From: an uncultured Alphaproteobacteria bacterium
Lineage (GTDB): Bacteria; Pseudomonadota; Alphaproteobacteria; RF32; CAG-239
Assembly (NCBI GenBank): GCA_945835885.1
Contig: CAMAJR010000005.1
Span: forward strand, 1 to 42,319
Length of the DNA stretch: 42,319 nucleotides
Direction of reading: 5' to 3'
This document shows positions 25,876 to 35,494 of the stretch, in pieces (the stretch's first letter is position 1; the number at the start of each line of letters is the position of its first letter). The notes under the pieces were generated by a model. It saw only the letters and a list, made by a program, of their open reading frames with translations, was not told where the DNA came from and searched no databases. The translations under genes were made by a program, and so were the position numbers.

Positions 25876-27548
25876 TATTTGACTCCGTTTTTGTGCATAA
25901 TGATTTTTTGCTGAATGAGCGACAGGATATTGTTCAAAATCCAGTAAATCACCAAGCCGACGGCAAAGTGCGCAAACATAATCGTAAAGATAATCGGCAT
26001 TAACATAAACATACGCGCTTGGTCTTTGTTGGCCGGTTGCGGATTAAGCCGATTTTGAATAAACATAGTTAAACCGTAAATCAACGGCCATATACCGATA
26101 TCTATTGCCGATGGCACATAGATATGCGCCCAAGTAGAAATTGTCAGCGGGTCCGGTGCGGAAAGGTCTTTGACCCATCCGATAAACGGTGCGTGGCGAA
26201 TTTCTATGGCGATATTCAAAACCTTAAACAATGAAAAGAAAATCGGAATTTGCAAAAACATAGGCAAACAACCCGCCGCCGGATTAACCTTTTCGCGTCT
26301 GTATAAATCCATTGTGGCGCGTTGCAAAGCCATTTTGTCATCTTTATACATTGCCTGAAGAGCCATAATTTTCGGCTGTATTTTTTTCATTTTTGACATA
26401 TTGTCATATGATTTATGCGCCAAAGGAAACATCGAAAGACGTAAAATTGCCGCAAACAGCAAAATCGCCCAGCCCATATTGCCGATTAAACCATAGAAAA
26501 AGTCCAAAATATAGAAAAACGGTTTGGTCAAGAAATAATACCACCCGAAATCAATGTTAAGGTCAAATTTTTTGATGCTGTCGGCATATTTATCCAAAAG
26601 TTTTATTTCTTTGGCACCGGCGTAGAGTTTAGTGGAAATTGAAGATTTGACACCGCTCAAAACCTGCATCGGCTGACCTTTGTAATCTAATTGATATACA
26701 TTGTCTTTAATTTTGCGTAAGTTAATTTTTGCTTGTGCATTTTCACCGAAAATAAATGAGCCGAACCAGTATTTGTCATTAAGGGAAACCCAACCGCCCG
26801 TTGTTTCAAATTCTTGTGGTTCATCTTTAATTGAGCCGTAGCGCACTTCTTTGAGCTTATCATTCATAACGCCGGTAAAGCCCTCATGCACGACGCCGCG
26901 TGATTGCTCTGCCGAACCCAAGTCTTTATAAAGGCGGCCGTATGGCAACAATGTTATCGCTTTGCCCGAATTGTTTTCAACTGTTTGTTCGAGCGTGAAT
27001 AAATAGTTTTCATCAACCGAAATCTGATTGATGAACTTAATACCTTGACCGTTATCCCAAGTCAATGTGACCGGTGTTGATGGCGTTAATTCGGCGTTGC
27101 CTTCGACAGTCCAAATCGTATCCGAGTTCGGTAAGACAAGGGTTTTGTCACCGGAGAGCCAACCGTATTCGGCAAAAAAGGCATTTTCGGTTTTTGCCGG
27201 AACAAACAAGGAGACGTCCGGACTTTCGGCATCAATCGTTTCTTTGTATTTAGATAAAGAAAGATTATCAAAGCGTGCGCCTTTTAAGCGGATACTTCCG
27301 CTAATTACGCTGTTTTTAAGCGGCAAACGCGTATCTTGCGCCACAACTTCATCTGCCGTCAACGGCTTTTCCTGTTCCGGTGCTGCTATATCAGTGTTTG
27401 TTTCTGCTTGCGCCGATTCGGATGTAATAACGACTTCCTCAGCGACCGGTGCTTGTTTAACCGGTTTCGGAAAGAAGTAGTTAACCCCTAATACTACAAT
27501 TGCCGATAAGAAAATTGCGGCATATAACCCTTTGTAATCTTCGTTCAT
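25875..27548 (-). CDS. yidC: Membrane protein insertase YidC
   Basis: N-terminal TM, periplasmic domain, 'GNMGWAILLFAAILRLSMFPLAHKSYDNMSKMKKIQPKI', 'PMFLQIPIFFSLFKVL'; adjacent yidD/rnpA/rpmH. Confidence 0.96.
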   Translation of the reverse strand: MNEDYKGLYAAIFLSAIVVLGVNYFFPKPVKQAPVAEEVVITSESAQAETNTDIAAPEQEKPLTADEVVAQDTRLPLKNSVISGSIRLKGARFDNLSLSKYKETIDAESPDVSLFVPAKTENAFFAEYGWLSGDKTLVLPNSDTIWTVEGNAELTPSTPVTLTWDNGQGIKFINQISVDENYLFTLEQTVENNSGKAITLLPYGRLYKDLGSAEQSRGVVHEGFTGVMNDKLKEVRYGSIKDEPQEFETTGGWVSLNDKYWFGSFIFGENAQAKINLRKIKDNVYQLDYKGQPMQVLSGVKSSISTKLYAGAKEIKLLDKYADSIKKFDLNIDFGWYYFLTKPFFYILDFFYGLIGNMGWAILLFAAILRLSMFPLAHKSYDNMSKMKKIQPKIMALQAMYKDDKMALQRATMDLYRREKVNPAAGCLPMFLQIPIFFSLFKVLNIAIEIRHAPFIGWVKDLSAPDPLTISTWAHIYVPSAIDIGIWPLIYGLTMFIQNRLNPQPANKDQARMFMLMPIIFTIMFAHFAVGLVIYWILNNILSLIQQKIIMHKNGVK

Positions 27549-27615
27549 AAAATAGGTCTCCCTTTGAATTAACTTTTTTATTTTTCTAAATGCTTATAGC
27601 TCGAAAATCAAGCAA

Positions 27616-27852
27616 TTATCGCGACTTATGCCGTGTTTCTTTTGCCGGAACCGGATCAAACCCCGAACCGCCCCACGGGTGACAGCGGCAAATCCGCTTA
27701 ATTCCGAGCCATACGCCTTTGATACAACCGTGCGTTTTAATCGCCTCAATCATATATTGCGAACAGGTTGGCTGATAGCGACACACGCCCGGACACAGCG
27801 GCGAAATAAAAATTTGATAAAATCTAATCAGCGCAATCGGCAATTTTTTCAT
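27616..27852 (-). CDS. yidD: Membrane protein insertion efficiency factor YidD
   Basis: [69 protein letters not shown]; start corrected from the longer ORF. Confidence 0.95.
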   Translation of the reverse strand: MKKLPIALIRFYQIFISPLCPGVCRYQPTCSQYMIEAIKTHGCIKGVWLGIKRICRCHPWGGSGFDPVPAKETRHKSR

Positions 27853-28240
27853 CGCTCGGCTCTTTGTTTTGTTCTTGTTGCGGATTTGGCACGGTAAAGG
27901 CCTTGTTGATTTTTTTGAAAGCCCGAATGACATCAGTGCGCAGATTTTCGAACGGGCAACAATACGTTTCATAACGTCCGACCAAAACATAATCAGTGTC
28001 GGGCAGGGCGTATTTGCCGTAAATTTCACGCACGACGGCACGCAGACGACGTTTTGTGCGGTTGCGGATATGCGCTTTACCGAGTCGTTTGGTGGCCGTA
28101 AACCCGATTCGCGCCGGATTTTGCGGCGTTTCAAATACATTATGAGCCGCTTGCAACAAGACGTTATGAAAAATAACGGTTTCGGCTTTAGCGGCTCTTA
28201 AAAAATCTTTTCGTTTTTTAATTATCGGAAAGTTGCTCAT
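27824..28240 (-). CDS. rnpA: Ribonuclease P protein component
   Basis: '[29 protein letters not shown]' and synteny with rpmH and yidD. Confidence 0.94.
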   Translation of the reverse strand: MSNFPIIKKRKDFLRAAKAETVIFHNVLLQAAHNVFETPQNPARIGFTATKRLGKAHIRNRTKRRLRAVVREIYGKYALPDTDYVLVGRYETYCCPFENLRTDVIRAFKKINKAFTVPNPQQEQNKEPSDEKIADCAD

Positions 28241-28249
28241 GGCAAACCA

Positions 28250-28384
28250 TTAAGCAGAAATTCTTTTACGACCTCTCGCTCTGCGGGCGGACAAAACTTT
28301 GCGGCCGTTTGCGGTTGCCATACGCGCTCTAAAGCCATGACGGCGTGCGCGCACGATTTTACTTGGTTGATATGTTCTTTTCAT
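28250..28384 (-). CDS. rpmH: 50S ribosomal protein L34 (missing from supplied ORF track)
   Basis: Reverse-complement translation [44 protein letters not shown]. Confidence 0.97.
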   Translation of the reverse strand: MKRTYQPSKIVRARRHGFRARMATANGRKVLSARRARGRKRISA

Positions 28385-28462
28385 TTTAATTCTCCGGTTA
28401 GTTATTAGTTATTTAAAATCCGCACATTTTGGCGGATTCTCGGTTAATTTTTTTTCATCACC

Positions 28463-28491
28463 CTTATAACTGTGAAAAATTCAGAAGTCAA
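28463..28491 (-). promoter_or_regulatory. Promoter for rpmH operon: TTGACT-N17-TATAAG (minus strand)
   Basis: Reverse complement TTGACTTCTGAATTTTTCACAGTTATAAG; 17-bp spacer. Confidence 0.7.
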
Positions 28492-28540
28492 CAAAAAATG
28501 TTCGGCAAACATAATTTTCGAACAACAGGTGTTTTAGAGA

Positions 28541-28569
28541 TTGACAAATATAATATTTTTTTGTATTAT
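28541..28569 (+). promoter_or_regulatory. Promoter for M3 peptidase gene: TTGACA-N17-TATTAT
   Basis: Perfect -35 TTGACA 28541-28546, 17-bp spacer, -10 TATTAT 28564-28569; ATG at 28610. Confidence 0.75.
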
Positions 28570-28609
28570 TCTGGCAAGTATCCTTATTATTAACTTAAAA
28601 TTTTTGCGT

Positions 28610-30421
28610 ATGAACACTTTCAAAATTGAGACCCGTTCCGGCAAAAAATTGCCCGAGTGGGATTTGTCTGTATCTTTCTATAAGAATCTGGACGATTCGC
28701 AGATTGAAGATGACAAAAAGGCCCTTATCAAGCTGACCAAAGAAATCAGTTTGTATCGCGGTGAAATCTCCGAGTTGGAACCATACGAGCTTTCCATCTT
28801 GCTGCGGAAGTATGAAACGGCTATTGAGTTGTCACGCAAGTTGACATACTTCGCCCACATATATTCCGACACGCACAAGACCGATGAGACGGCCTCGCAG
28901 TTTCAGTCGAAGATTAGGGAAGACGTTTCTCGTATGTTTGAGAACCTCGGCTTTATCCATTTTGAGCTGAATGCTCTGCCCGATTGGAAAAAGTTGGAGT
29001 TTTTGAATCATCCGAAGTTGCAACGTTGGATTCCGTGGTTGCAAAGTTTGTTTGTCGGCTACTGGTCGCTCACCGAGGGTGTGTCGTTCATCATCAACAA
29101 GAAGTCCTTGGTTTCTTCTTCGTGGGATCGACTTTACGATGAGACTTGCGCCGCGCTTAAGTTCCGCTTGAACGGCAAGACTCTGAATGAGGCTGAGATT
29201 TATAAGAAGATTGGTGCTTCCGATGCCGGTGTTCGTCAGCGCGCTTTGGCTGAAATGAACAAAGTCTATCGAGAGCATGCGCATGTGTTCACCATGTGCT
29301 ACAATATGATTCTCAAAGACAAGAGCGTTGATGACGAGCTTTACGGTATGGACGAGCCGGTCACGGACAGCTTGTATGACAACAACATCTGTAAAGAAGA
29401 TTTGCTGGCAATGGTTGACGAGATTGTGGATTCGTATATCCCTATCTCGCACCGTTTCTACAAACTTTTGGCCAAGTTGATGAAGGTTGATCAGATTAGC
29501 TATGCAGACCGTTGTTACAATCCCATCGAGATTTCCGAAAAGAAGATTTCGTGGACAGAGTGTATGCAACAGGTGCTGGAGGCGTATGCCGAGTTTTCTG
29601 CGAGCTACCTTGCTTATGCGGCGCATGTTATCAACTGTAACACGATTGATGTTGCTCCGCGTCCCGGCAAAACCAGCGGTGCTTACTGCCTTCGCGGCGA
29701 GATGCCGTATATCTTGCTGAACTTCACCGGTTCAAAGGAAGATGTGCGCACCTTTGCTCACGAGCTCGGACACGCCGTGCACCATATTCTGGCGGCACAG
29801 GTAGGTGTTTTGAACGATTCGACCCCGACCGCTCTGTCCGAAGTGGCTTCTGAGTTTGCCGAGAACCTGATTTTTAAGCAGCAGATGTCTAAAGCGACGA
29901 CCAATCGCGAGAAGCTGTCGCTCTTGATTAACAGGGTTGAGGATATGATTAACTCTATCCATCGGCAGATTTCGTTCTACAAGTTCGAGAACCGCACGCA
30001 CAAAGAGCGCAAGAAGGGCGAACTTTCGACCGAGCGTCTGAACCAGATTTGGCGTGAGGAGAACTCTCGCTGCTTGGGCTTTGACATCGGCAAGGACGCA
30101 GAGTGTATGTGGATGGGAATATCGCATATCTTCGGATTGCCGTATTACGTCTACTCCTACGCTTTTGCCGGTCTGGTGGTCAACAACCTCATCAAGGCCT
30201 ACGACAAGTGGGATGAGGAAGGCGAGTTTAAGATTCAGGAGGATTTCGACGACCTGTATATCGATATGCTTTCGAATACCGGTGTTGAGGACTTCAAGAG
30301 CTTGCTCGAGCCGTTCGGTATTGACGCCGACTCACCTGACTTCTGGGCCAACGGTCTGTCTCTCATAACGGACTACATCAACGAGATTGAGAAGTTGGCA
30401 AAGGAAGAAGGTCTTTTATAA
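28610..30421 (+). CDS. M3-family oligoendopeptidase (PepF-like)
   Basis: Zinc motif 'FAHELGHAVHHIL'; 'PRPGKTSGAYC'; start moved from TTG 28541 to ATG 28610 because 28541 is the -35 box. Confidence 0.9.
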   Translation: MNTFKIETRSGKKLPEWDLSVSFYKNLDDSQIEDDKKALIKLTKEISLYRGEISELEPYELSILLRKYETAIELSRKLTYFAHIYSDTHKTDETASQFQSKIREDVSRMFENLGFIHFELNALPDWKKLEFLNHPKLQRWIPWLQSLFVGYWSLTEGVSFIINKKSLVSSSWDRLYDETCAALKFRLNGKTLNEAEIYKKIGASDAGVRQRALAEMNKVYREHAHVFTMCYNMILKDKSVDDELYGMDEPVTDSLYDNNICKEDLLAMVDEIVDSYIPISHRFYKLLAKLMKVDQISYADRCYNPIEISEKKISWTECMQQVLEAYAEFSASYLAYAAHVINCNTIDVAPRPGKTSGAYCLRGEMPYILLNFTGSKEDVRTFAHELGHAVHHILAAQVGVLNDSTPTALSEVASEFAENLIFKQQMSKATTNREKLSLLINRVEDMINSIHRQISFYKFENRTHKERKKGELSTERLNQIWREENSRCLGFDIGKDAECMWMGISHIFGLPYYVYSYAFAGLVVNNLIKAYDKWDEEGEFKIQEDFDDLYIDMLSNTGVEDFKSLLEPFGIDADSPDFWANGLSLITDYINEIEKLAKEEGLL

Positions 30422-30430
30422 TTCTATAAC

Positions 30431-30471
30431 AAAAAAATACCTTGCGTTTAACACACGCGAGGTATTTTTTT
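30431..30471 (+). terminator. Rho-independent terminator
   Basis: aaaaaaATACCTTGCGtttaacacaCGCGAGGTATttttttt, stem with one G-U. Confidence 0.75.
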
Positions 30472-30544
30472 ATGCGCATTTAATATTGAAACAAGCGGTA
30501 AAAAGGTGTAAAATGCACAATATTCAAAGTAATAAGGAGATTTA

Positions 30545-31042
30545 ATGCGTTTATATCACTATGCTCCCAAGGAAAATACCGTTATAGAACGCGGGTTGCT
30601 GTCAATATCAAAAGGCCCGCGAGACTTGCGTGCTTATGCCCATCGTGCCGGTTCGGAAAATCGTGATGAGATAATGGCTTGGCTTGATAAAACTTTTGCC
30701 GGCAGAAGTCGAGCAATTTCGTGCCTAACCGAACCGATAAAATGGCAGGGAAACGATGCCGTGTTAAAAGCGATTGTTGACCGCTCAGCATTGTTTTCGT
30801 TTGAATTGGAAGATTTGTTGAAAGCCGGTTTGGTTGAGTCAATTTGGTGCAAAAACAGCTCGGAGGCCGGCGGCTATAATGAGAAATTCTTTGAGGTTAA
30901 GCAGGAAGATATTGACTTGTCACCGCTTACTTGGGAAAAAGTTGATGCCGCCAAAGATTTGCTTTATGCGGTGGTGCGTCACTATCTGATTGTGCTTAAA
31001 GGCGGCTACATTCCGCCGGAATATTTGCGTGAGGAAAGTTAA
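30545..31042 (+). CDS. Hypothetical protein (165 aa)
   Basis: AAGGAG SD at about 30533-30538; complete ORF followed by terminator. Confidence 0.7.
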   Translation: MRLYHYAPKENTVIERGLLSISKGPRDLRAYAHRAGSENRDEIMAWLDKTFAGRSRAISCLTEPIKWQGNDAVLKAIVDRSALFSFELEDLLKAGLVESIWCKNSSEAGGYNEKFFEVKQEDIDLSPLTWEKVDAAKDLLYAVVRHYLIVLKGGYIPPEYLREES

Positions 31043-31069
31043 AGACCGCTGAAGATACAGCGGTCTTTT
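31042..31069 (+). terminator. Rho-independent terminator (possibly bidirectional)
   Basis: AAGACCGCTGaagataCAGCGGTCTTTT. Confidence 0.75.
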
Positions 31070-31084
31070 GAATTGTGCCTGCTC

Positions 31085-31822
31085 TTATCTTCTGTCACCG
31101 AAAATACGCAACAAATACAAAAACAAGTTGATAAAATCAAGATACAAGCTGAGTGCGCCTGAAATGGCAAACCGCGCCGTTATATCGCCCGAGCCGTCGC
31201 CGTAGTAATACATTTGCTTAATGCGTTGTGCATCAAACGCGGTTAAACCCACAAAAATCGCAACGCCGATGTATGACAACGCCCAATACAGCGCCGGACT
31301 TTGCATAAAGATATTAACAATGCTGGCGATAATCAGCCCGATTAAACCCATAAACAGAAAACTGCCGATTTTGGTTAAATCACGATTCGTCGTGTAGCCG
31401 TAGAGACTCATTGCTCCGAATGTGCCTGACGTGATTAAAAACACGCGTGTAATCGTTGCGCCGGTGTATGCCAAACATACCCACGATAAAGACGCGCCCA
31501 TCAGTGCCGAAAACAGCCAAAATGTGAACTGAACCGCGCTCAAACTCTTGTTTGCCGCCACATAATTAAATCCGAAAATCAAAATCAGCGGTGCAAAAGC
31601 GACAAGCCAGCCGAGCCCTGTCATACCTTTCGGAGTGTATAACAAGCTCAGCAACGCCGGTGTTGACGCAAACAAATACGCCACGAGCGCCGTCACGAGT
31701 AAGCCCGCTCCCATATAATTAAACACTTTTATCATATATTGACGCAAACCCTGGTCAACGTAGGTTTCGCTTTTGTGCACCAATTCAACCGGCGATTTGT
31801 GCTGATATTCGTTCATATCCAT
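31085..31822 (-). CDS. Bax inhibitor-1/YccA family membrane protein
   Basis: Seven-TM pattern, 'ALSLYLDFINLFLYLLRIFGDRR' C-terminus typical of BI-1/YbhL family; start MDMNEYQ with AGGAG SD. Confidence 0.88.
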   Translation of the reverse strand: MDMNEYQHKSPVELVHKSETYVDQGLRQYMIKVFNYMGAGLLVTALVAYLFASTPALLSLLYTPKGMTGLGWLVAFAPLILIFGFNYVAANKSLSAVQFTFWLFSALMGASLSWVCLAYTGATITRVFLITSGTFGAMSLYGYTTNRDLTKIGSFLFMGLIGLIIASIVNIFMQSPALYWALSYIGVAIFVGLTAFDAQRIKQMYYYGDGSGDITARFAISGALSLYLDFINLFLYLLRIFGDRR

Positions 31823-31950
31823 TTTACTCTCCTTAATAACTAAAACATCTGTTAAGAATATAGGATTTTTTAAGTTAAAAATCAATAAATAATCTATACA
31901 AAGCGCAAAAATGTTGTTATAAGGCGTATGTAAATAAAAGGGGAACCACG

Positions 31951-32676
31951 ATGTATAGCGAGCGATTTCAACAGTTTATCGAAATGTGGCGCAAAGATTT
32001 TGCCATAGAACGCAGTATGAACGAAAAGGTCTGCGTTGACCGCGACGGTAATCCGATTCCGTGGTACACATATCCGGCAATTGAATATATTTCACAATTT
32101 GATTACAGCCGCAAAAAAGTCTTTGAATACGGCACCGGATATTCGTCAATGTATTGGGCTAAACGCGCGCAAAAGGTGGTGAGTATTGAAGACAAACCGG
32201 AGTGGTTTGAAAAATTTTCACAAGAATTTTCCGCCCCGAATTGGCAGATGCGATATTGCGATGAGAAAGAGGGTTATGAAAATACGATTTTTGCGGACGG
32301 CGAAAAATATGATGTGATTGTGATTGATGGCAAACGGCGTGCCGAATGCGCTGCTTGCGCTATTGAGGCATTGGTACAAGGCGGTATGATTATCTTAGAC
32401 GACAGCGACCGTGTAAATACCAGCTTAGAATATCAGGGCGCCGTTAAAAATCTGCGTAATGCAAACTTGCTTCAAGTTGATTTTTACGGTTTTTGTCCAA
32501 TGAATAATTACACCAAAGCCACATCGATTTTTTTCAGCCGTGATTTTAATTTTGAGTCACTTTATACGGTGCAACCGATTAACGGATTGGGCAATATATG
32601 GTCAATGAGTCGCCGTGAGCGCAAACAATTTTTCAAAAAGCAGGAATGGCCTTTGCAAGAAAACAAAGAAGATTAA
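31951..32676 (+). CDS. SAM-dependent methyltransferase-like protein
   Basis: 'VFEYGTGYSSMYWAKRAQKVVSIEDKPEW' motif I-like, 'YDVIVIDGKRRAECA', 'GGMIILDDSDR'. Confidence 0.6.
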   Translation: MYSERFQQFIEMWRKDFAIERSMNEKVCVDRDGNPIPWYTYPAIEYISQFDYSRKKVFEYGTGYSSMYWAKRAQKVVSIEDKPEWFEKFSQEFSAPNWQMRYCDEKEGYENTIFADGEKYDVIVIDGKRRAECAACAIEALVQGGMIILDDSDRVNTSLEYQGAVKNLRNANLLQVDFYGFCPMNNYTKATSIFFSRDFNFESLYTVQPINGLGNIWSMSRRERKQFFKKQEWPLQENKED

Positions 32677-32719
32677 GTAAAAATAAACAATTTTTCCGTA
32701 TAATCTTTTTGAAACGGAG

Positions 32720-33571
32720 ATGAATGTGAAAAAGTTTTGCATATTGATAACGATTTGTTTTTTGTGCGGTTGTGCTTCGCTGAATTGGTGGGGCAGCAAC
32801 GGCGGCAAAATTGTTGTGCATAAAGGAGATACGCTATACAGTATCTCTCGCCGTTATAATGTGCCGATAAAAGATTTAATCAGCGCCAATCATTTATCTT
32901 CGCCATACACGCTGTATGTCGGGCAAACTTTGAACTTACCGACTCAACAATATCATATTGTGCAGCGCGGTGAGAGTTTATACAGCATTGCCCGGCAACA
33001 TAAGATAGATGTGGTGACGCTCAGCCGGGTTAATAATCTGCAAACGCCGTATTCTTTAGCCGTCGGGCAAAAACTTGTGCTGCCTGTTTCGGCAGTTTCA
33101 GCGGCAACACATACTCAAACGCCGACGCAGAGCGTGTCTAATGCGCAAAAATATCAACAAAATGCAGTGCCGACGACTCCGCCTGCCGTTAAACGCAGCA
33201 GCAAATTTGTATGGCCGGTTCAGGGAACGGTTATTTCCGGTTTCGGTAATTTAGGAAAAGGCCGTAAAAATGACGGTATAAACATTAAAGCAGCACGCGG
33301 AACAATGGTTAAAGCGGCAGATGGCGGAACGGTTGCGTATGCCGGCAACGAGCTTAAGGGGTTTGGTAATTTAATCTTAATCAAACACGGTGACGGTTGG
33401 ATAACCGCCTATGCTCATAATGATAAATTGTTTGTGCGTAAAGGGCAAAAGGTCGTTCGCGGCGAAAAAATTGCCACCGTCGGCAGCACCGGCGGTGTGA
33501 CGACACCACAGCTGCACTTTGAAGTCAGAACCGGCAAAAAGGCCGTTAATCCGCGCCCGTATCTCCCATAA
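32720..33571 (+). CDS. LysM (x2) + LytM/M23-like lipoprotein, NlpD-type
   Basis: Lipobox CGCAS; two LysM ('VVHKGDTLYSISRRYNVP', 'IVQRGESLYSIARQHKID'); M23-like C-terminus. Confidence 0.88.
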   Translation: MNVKKFCILITICFLCGCASLNWWGSNGGKIVVHKGDTLYSISRRYNVPIKDLISANHLSSPYTLYVGQTLNLPTQQYHIVQRGESLYSIARQHKIDVVTLSRVNNLQTPYSLAVGQKLVLPVSAVSAATHTQTPTQSVSNAQKYQQNAVPTTPPAVKRSSKFVWPVQGTVISGFGNLGKGRKNDGINIKAARGTMVKAADGGTVAYAGNELKGFGNLILIKHGDGWITAYAHNDKLFVRKGQKVVRGEKIATVGSTGGVTTPQLHFEVRTGKKAVNPRPYLP

Positions 33572-33648
33572 AAAGCGTTTGTGCAAAGCGCTCGGTTTGT
33601 ATTGCAAAAAAAGTATTTATGACTATACTCACACTAAACGGAGAAAAG

Positions 33649-34434
33649 ATGTCAGATATCGAGGCAATAGTTGAGTGGTATTTATTAAGCGGCGTAGAGG
33701 ATTTTTGCGCCGATAAGCCGATGAACGTGTTGCAACCGGCAGAAACTCCCGCTGCAAAAGCACAAAATCCCGCCACGGTAGAAAATGACGCGGTGCGTCC
33801 GGCAATTACGCCCCTTTCACAAATCAATATGGCGGCGAGCCGCAATGCCGAAGAGTTGTGTCAAAAGGCACAAACGCTTGATGATTTGAAGGCGATGGTG
33901 GAAAATTTTGATGGTTGTTCGCTCAAATTTTCGGCGAGTTCCACCGTGTTCGGGTATGGCAATCCGCAAGCCGAAGTTTTGATTATCGGTGAGGCCCCCG
34001 GCAGTGATGAAGACAGGTTAGGCGAACCGTTTGTCGGCAAAAGCGGTCAATTACTGACGAAGATGTTGCAGACAATCGGATTAAACCGTCACGATTGCTA
34101 TATTACCAACATTTTGCCGTGGCGTCCGCCGGGGAACAGAACCCCCACCGACGAGGAAATAGTTACCTGCTTGCCGTTTTTGAAACGTCAAATTGAATTG
34201 GTGGACCCGAAAATTATCTTTATTTTGGGACGGAGTGCCGCTAATGCGCTGTTGGACAACAACGAAAGCATATCTTCTTTGCGCGGACATTTTATCGACT
34301 ATACAACCGAAAAAGGTAAAGTTATCCCGACTTTGTCGAGTTTTCATCCGGCGTATTTGTTGCGCACGGCCGCGCAGAAGGCAAAATCGTGGAGTGATTT
34401 GCTGCGCTTAAAACGTAAATTGGAAGAAATATAG
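33649..34434 (+). CDS. Uracil-DNA glycosylase, family 4/5 type
   Basis: '[31 protein letters not shown]', '[21 protein letters not shown]', '[12 protein letters not shown]', '[11 protein letters not shown]'; ATG at 33649 with GGAGAAA SD. Confidence 0.92.
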   Translation: MSDIEAIVEWYLLSGVEDFCADKPMNVLQPAETPAAKAQNPATVENDAVRPAITPLSQINMAASRNAEELCQKAQTLDDLKAMVENFDGCSLKFSASSTVFGYGNPQAEVLIIGEAPGSDEDRLGEPFVGKSGQLLTKMLQTIGLNRHDCYITNILPWRPPGNRTPTDEEIVTCLPFLKRQIELVDPKIIFILGRSAANALLDNNESISSLRGHFIDYTTEKGKVIPTLSSFHPAYLLRTAAQKAKSWSDLLRLKRKLEEI

Positions 34435-34511
34435 CTTTTTTTAGAAAATTAAGAAAAATTAAACAATAAGCGTTTATAATCGAGTCAGATTTAATTCTTT
34501 GGAGAATAAAA

Positions 34512-35402
34512 ATGAAGTTGATAAATAAATTTTCAGTAGCTTGTCTTGTTTGCGGATTCGCCGTATTTGCCGTATCCGCATCATTTGCGCGTCCGGCAGA
34601 TAACAGTGCGGATTGTCCGGTGCAAGAAGACGGAAAGCCGTTAGGCAGAATTGCCAAAATGGTAAGAGCAAAGGCGGCAAAACAAGCCAAAGCCAAAGCA
34701 AAAGCAGAGGCCGAAGTAGCAAAAGAAGATAAAAAAGAAGTTGAACCGACTTCTGAAGCAAATGGTATTATTTTCAGAATCGAAGACATTAAGCCGCAAA
34801 AAAATGAAAATGATTTGGTTGACAAATGCTCGTTTATGGTAACGGTGTTTAACCGTATGGATAAAGAAGTGCAAGAAGCTAATCTTGATTTTATATGGAA
34901 AGACAGTATTTCCGCAAAATATAAAATTCAAGATGGCGATGTTCAAACCGTAGCCAAACCGGAAGAGGCGTTAACCGTTATTACAAAGGCGATAACTCTC
35001 GAAAAAGTTCCGCCGCATCAACAAAAGAGTTTTGAATTTACGGTTGATACGGATAAATGCTTCTTGTTACTCGACCAACTCGAATATAAAGTCAACAGTT
35101 GTATTGCCGAAGGAGACAAAATCGTTGTGCGTAACAACCGCAGAATCGGGACGGGTAGCTGTATGGGCCGCTTTGACTACATCAATTCTAAAAATCCTGA
35201 ATACTATTCCGAATTCAAAGATGTGCCGGAAAGTGTGCTGCAACAACAGGCCGAAGAAGCAAAACAAGCAGAACTCGCCGGTATTAAAGAGGCCTTTGAA
35301 GCCGCTCTGACAAATATAGAAGAGATTGATGCGGAACTCGATAAAATTATCGAAATGCCGGAAGAAGAGGACCTCGAGGAAGAAACTGAAAAAGACGAGT
35401 AA
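34512..35402 (+). CDS. Secreted hypothetical protein (KA-rich segment, conserved Cys domain)
   Basis: SD TTGGAG; signal peptide; related to next ORF. Confidence 0.75.
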   Translation: MKLINKFSVACLVCGFAVFAVSASFARPADNSADCPVQEDGKPLGRIAKMVRAKAAKQAKAKAKAEAEVAKEDKKEVEPTSEANGIIFRIEDIKPQKNENDLVDKCSFMVTVFNRMDKEVQEANLDFIWKDSISAKYKIQDGDVQTVAKPEEALTVITKAITLEKVPPHQQKSFEFTVDTDKCFLLLDQLEYKVNSCIAEGDKIVVRNNRRIGTGSCMGRFDYINSKNPEYYSEFKDVPESVLQQQAEEAKQAELAGIKEAFEAALTNIEEIDAELDKIIEMPEEEDLEEETEKDE

Positions 35403-35494
35403 GAAGAAAACTTAAAAGGAGGACAAGTCAGACCAGAACACCAAAGATAAGGAAAAAATAAGATTGGTGCTATATGACCGATGTCAGAGGATAT

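Noticed and set aside
27853-28140. N-terminal extension of the YidD ORF in the supplied track
   Set aside because: It is the antisense/alternate frame of rnpA; true YidD begins at [13 protein letters not shown] (27852).
28832-29626. 264-aa antisense ORF within the M3 peptidase gene, and 29732-30127 -
   Set aside because: Shadow ORFs of a GC-richer coding gene; the sense strand has clear M3 motifs.
35415-35423. Strong orphan Shine-Dalgarno AAAAGGAGG with no start codon at usable distance
   Set aside because: Following codons run into TAA without ATG/GTG/TTG; probably chance in an A/G-rich spacer.
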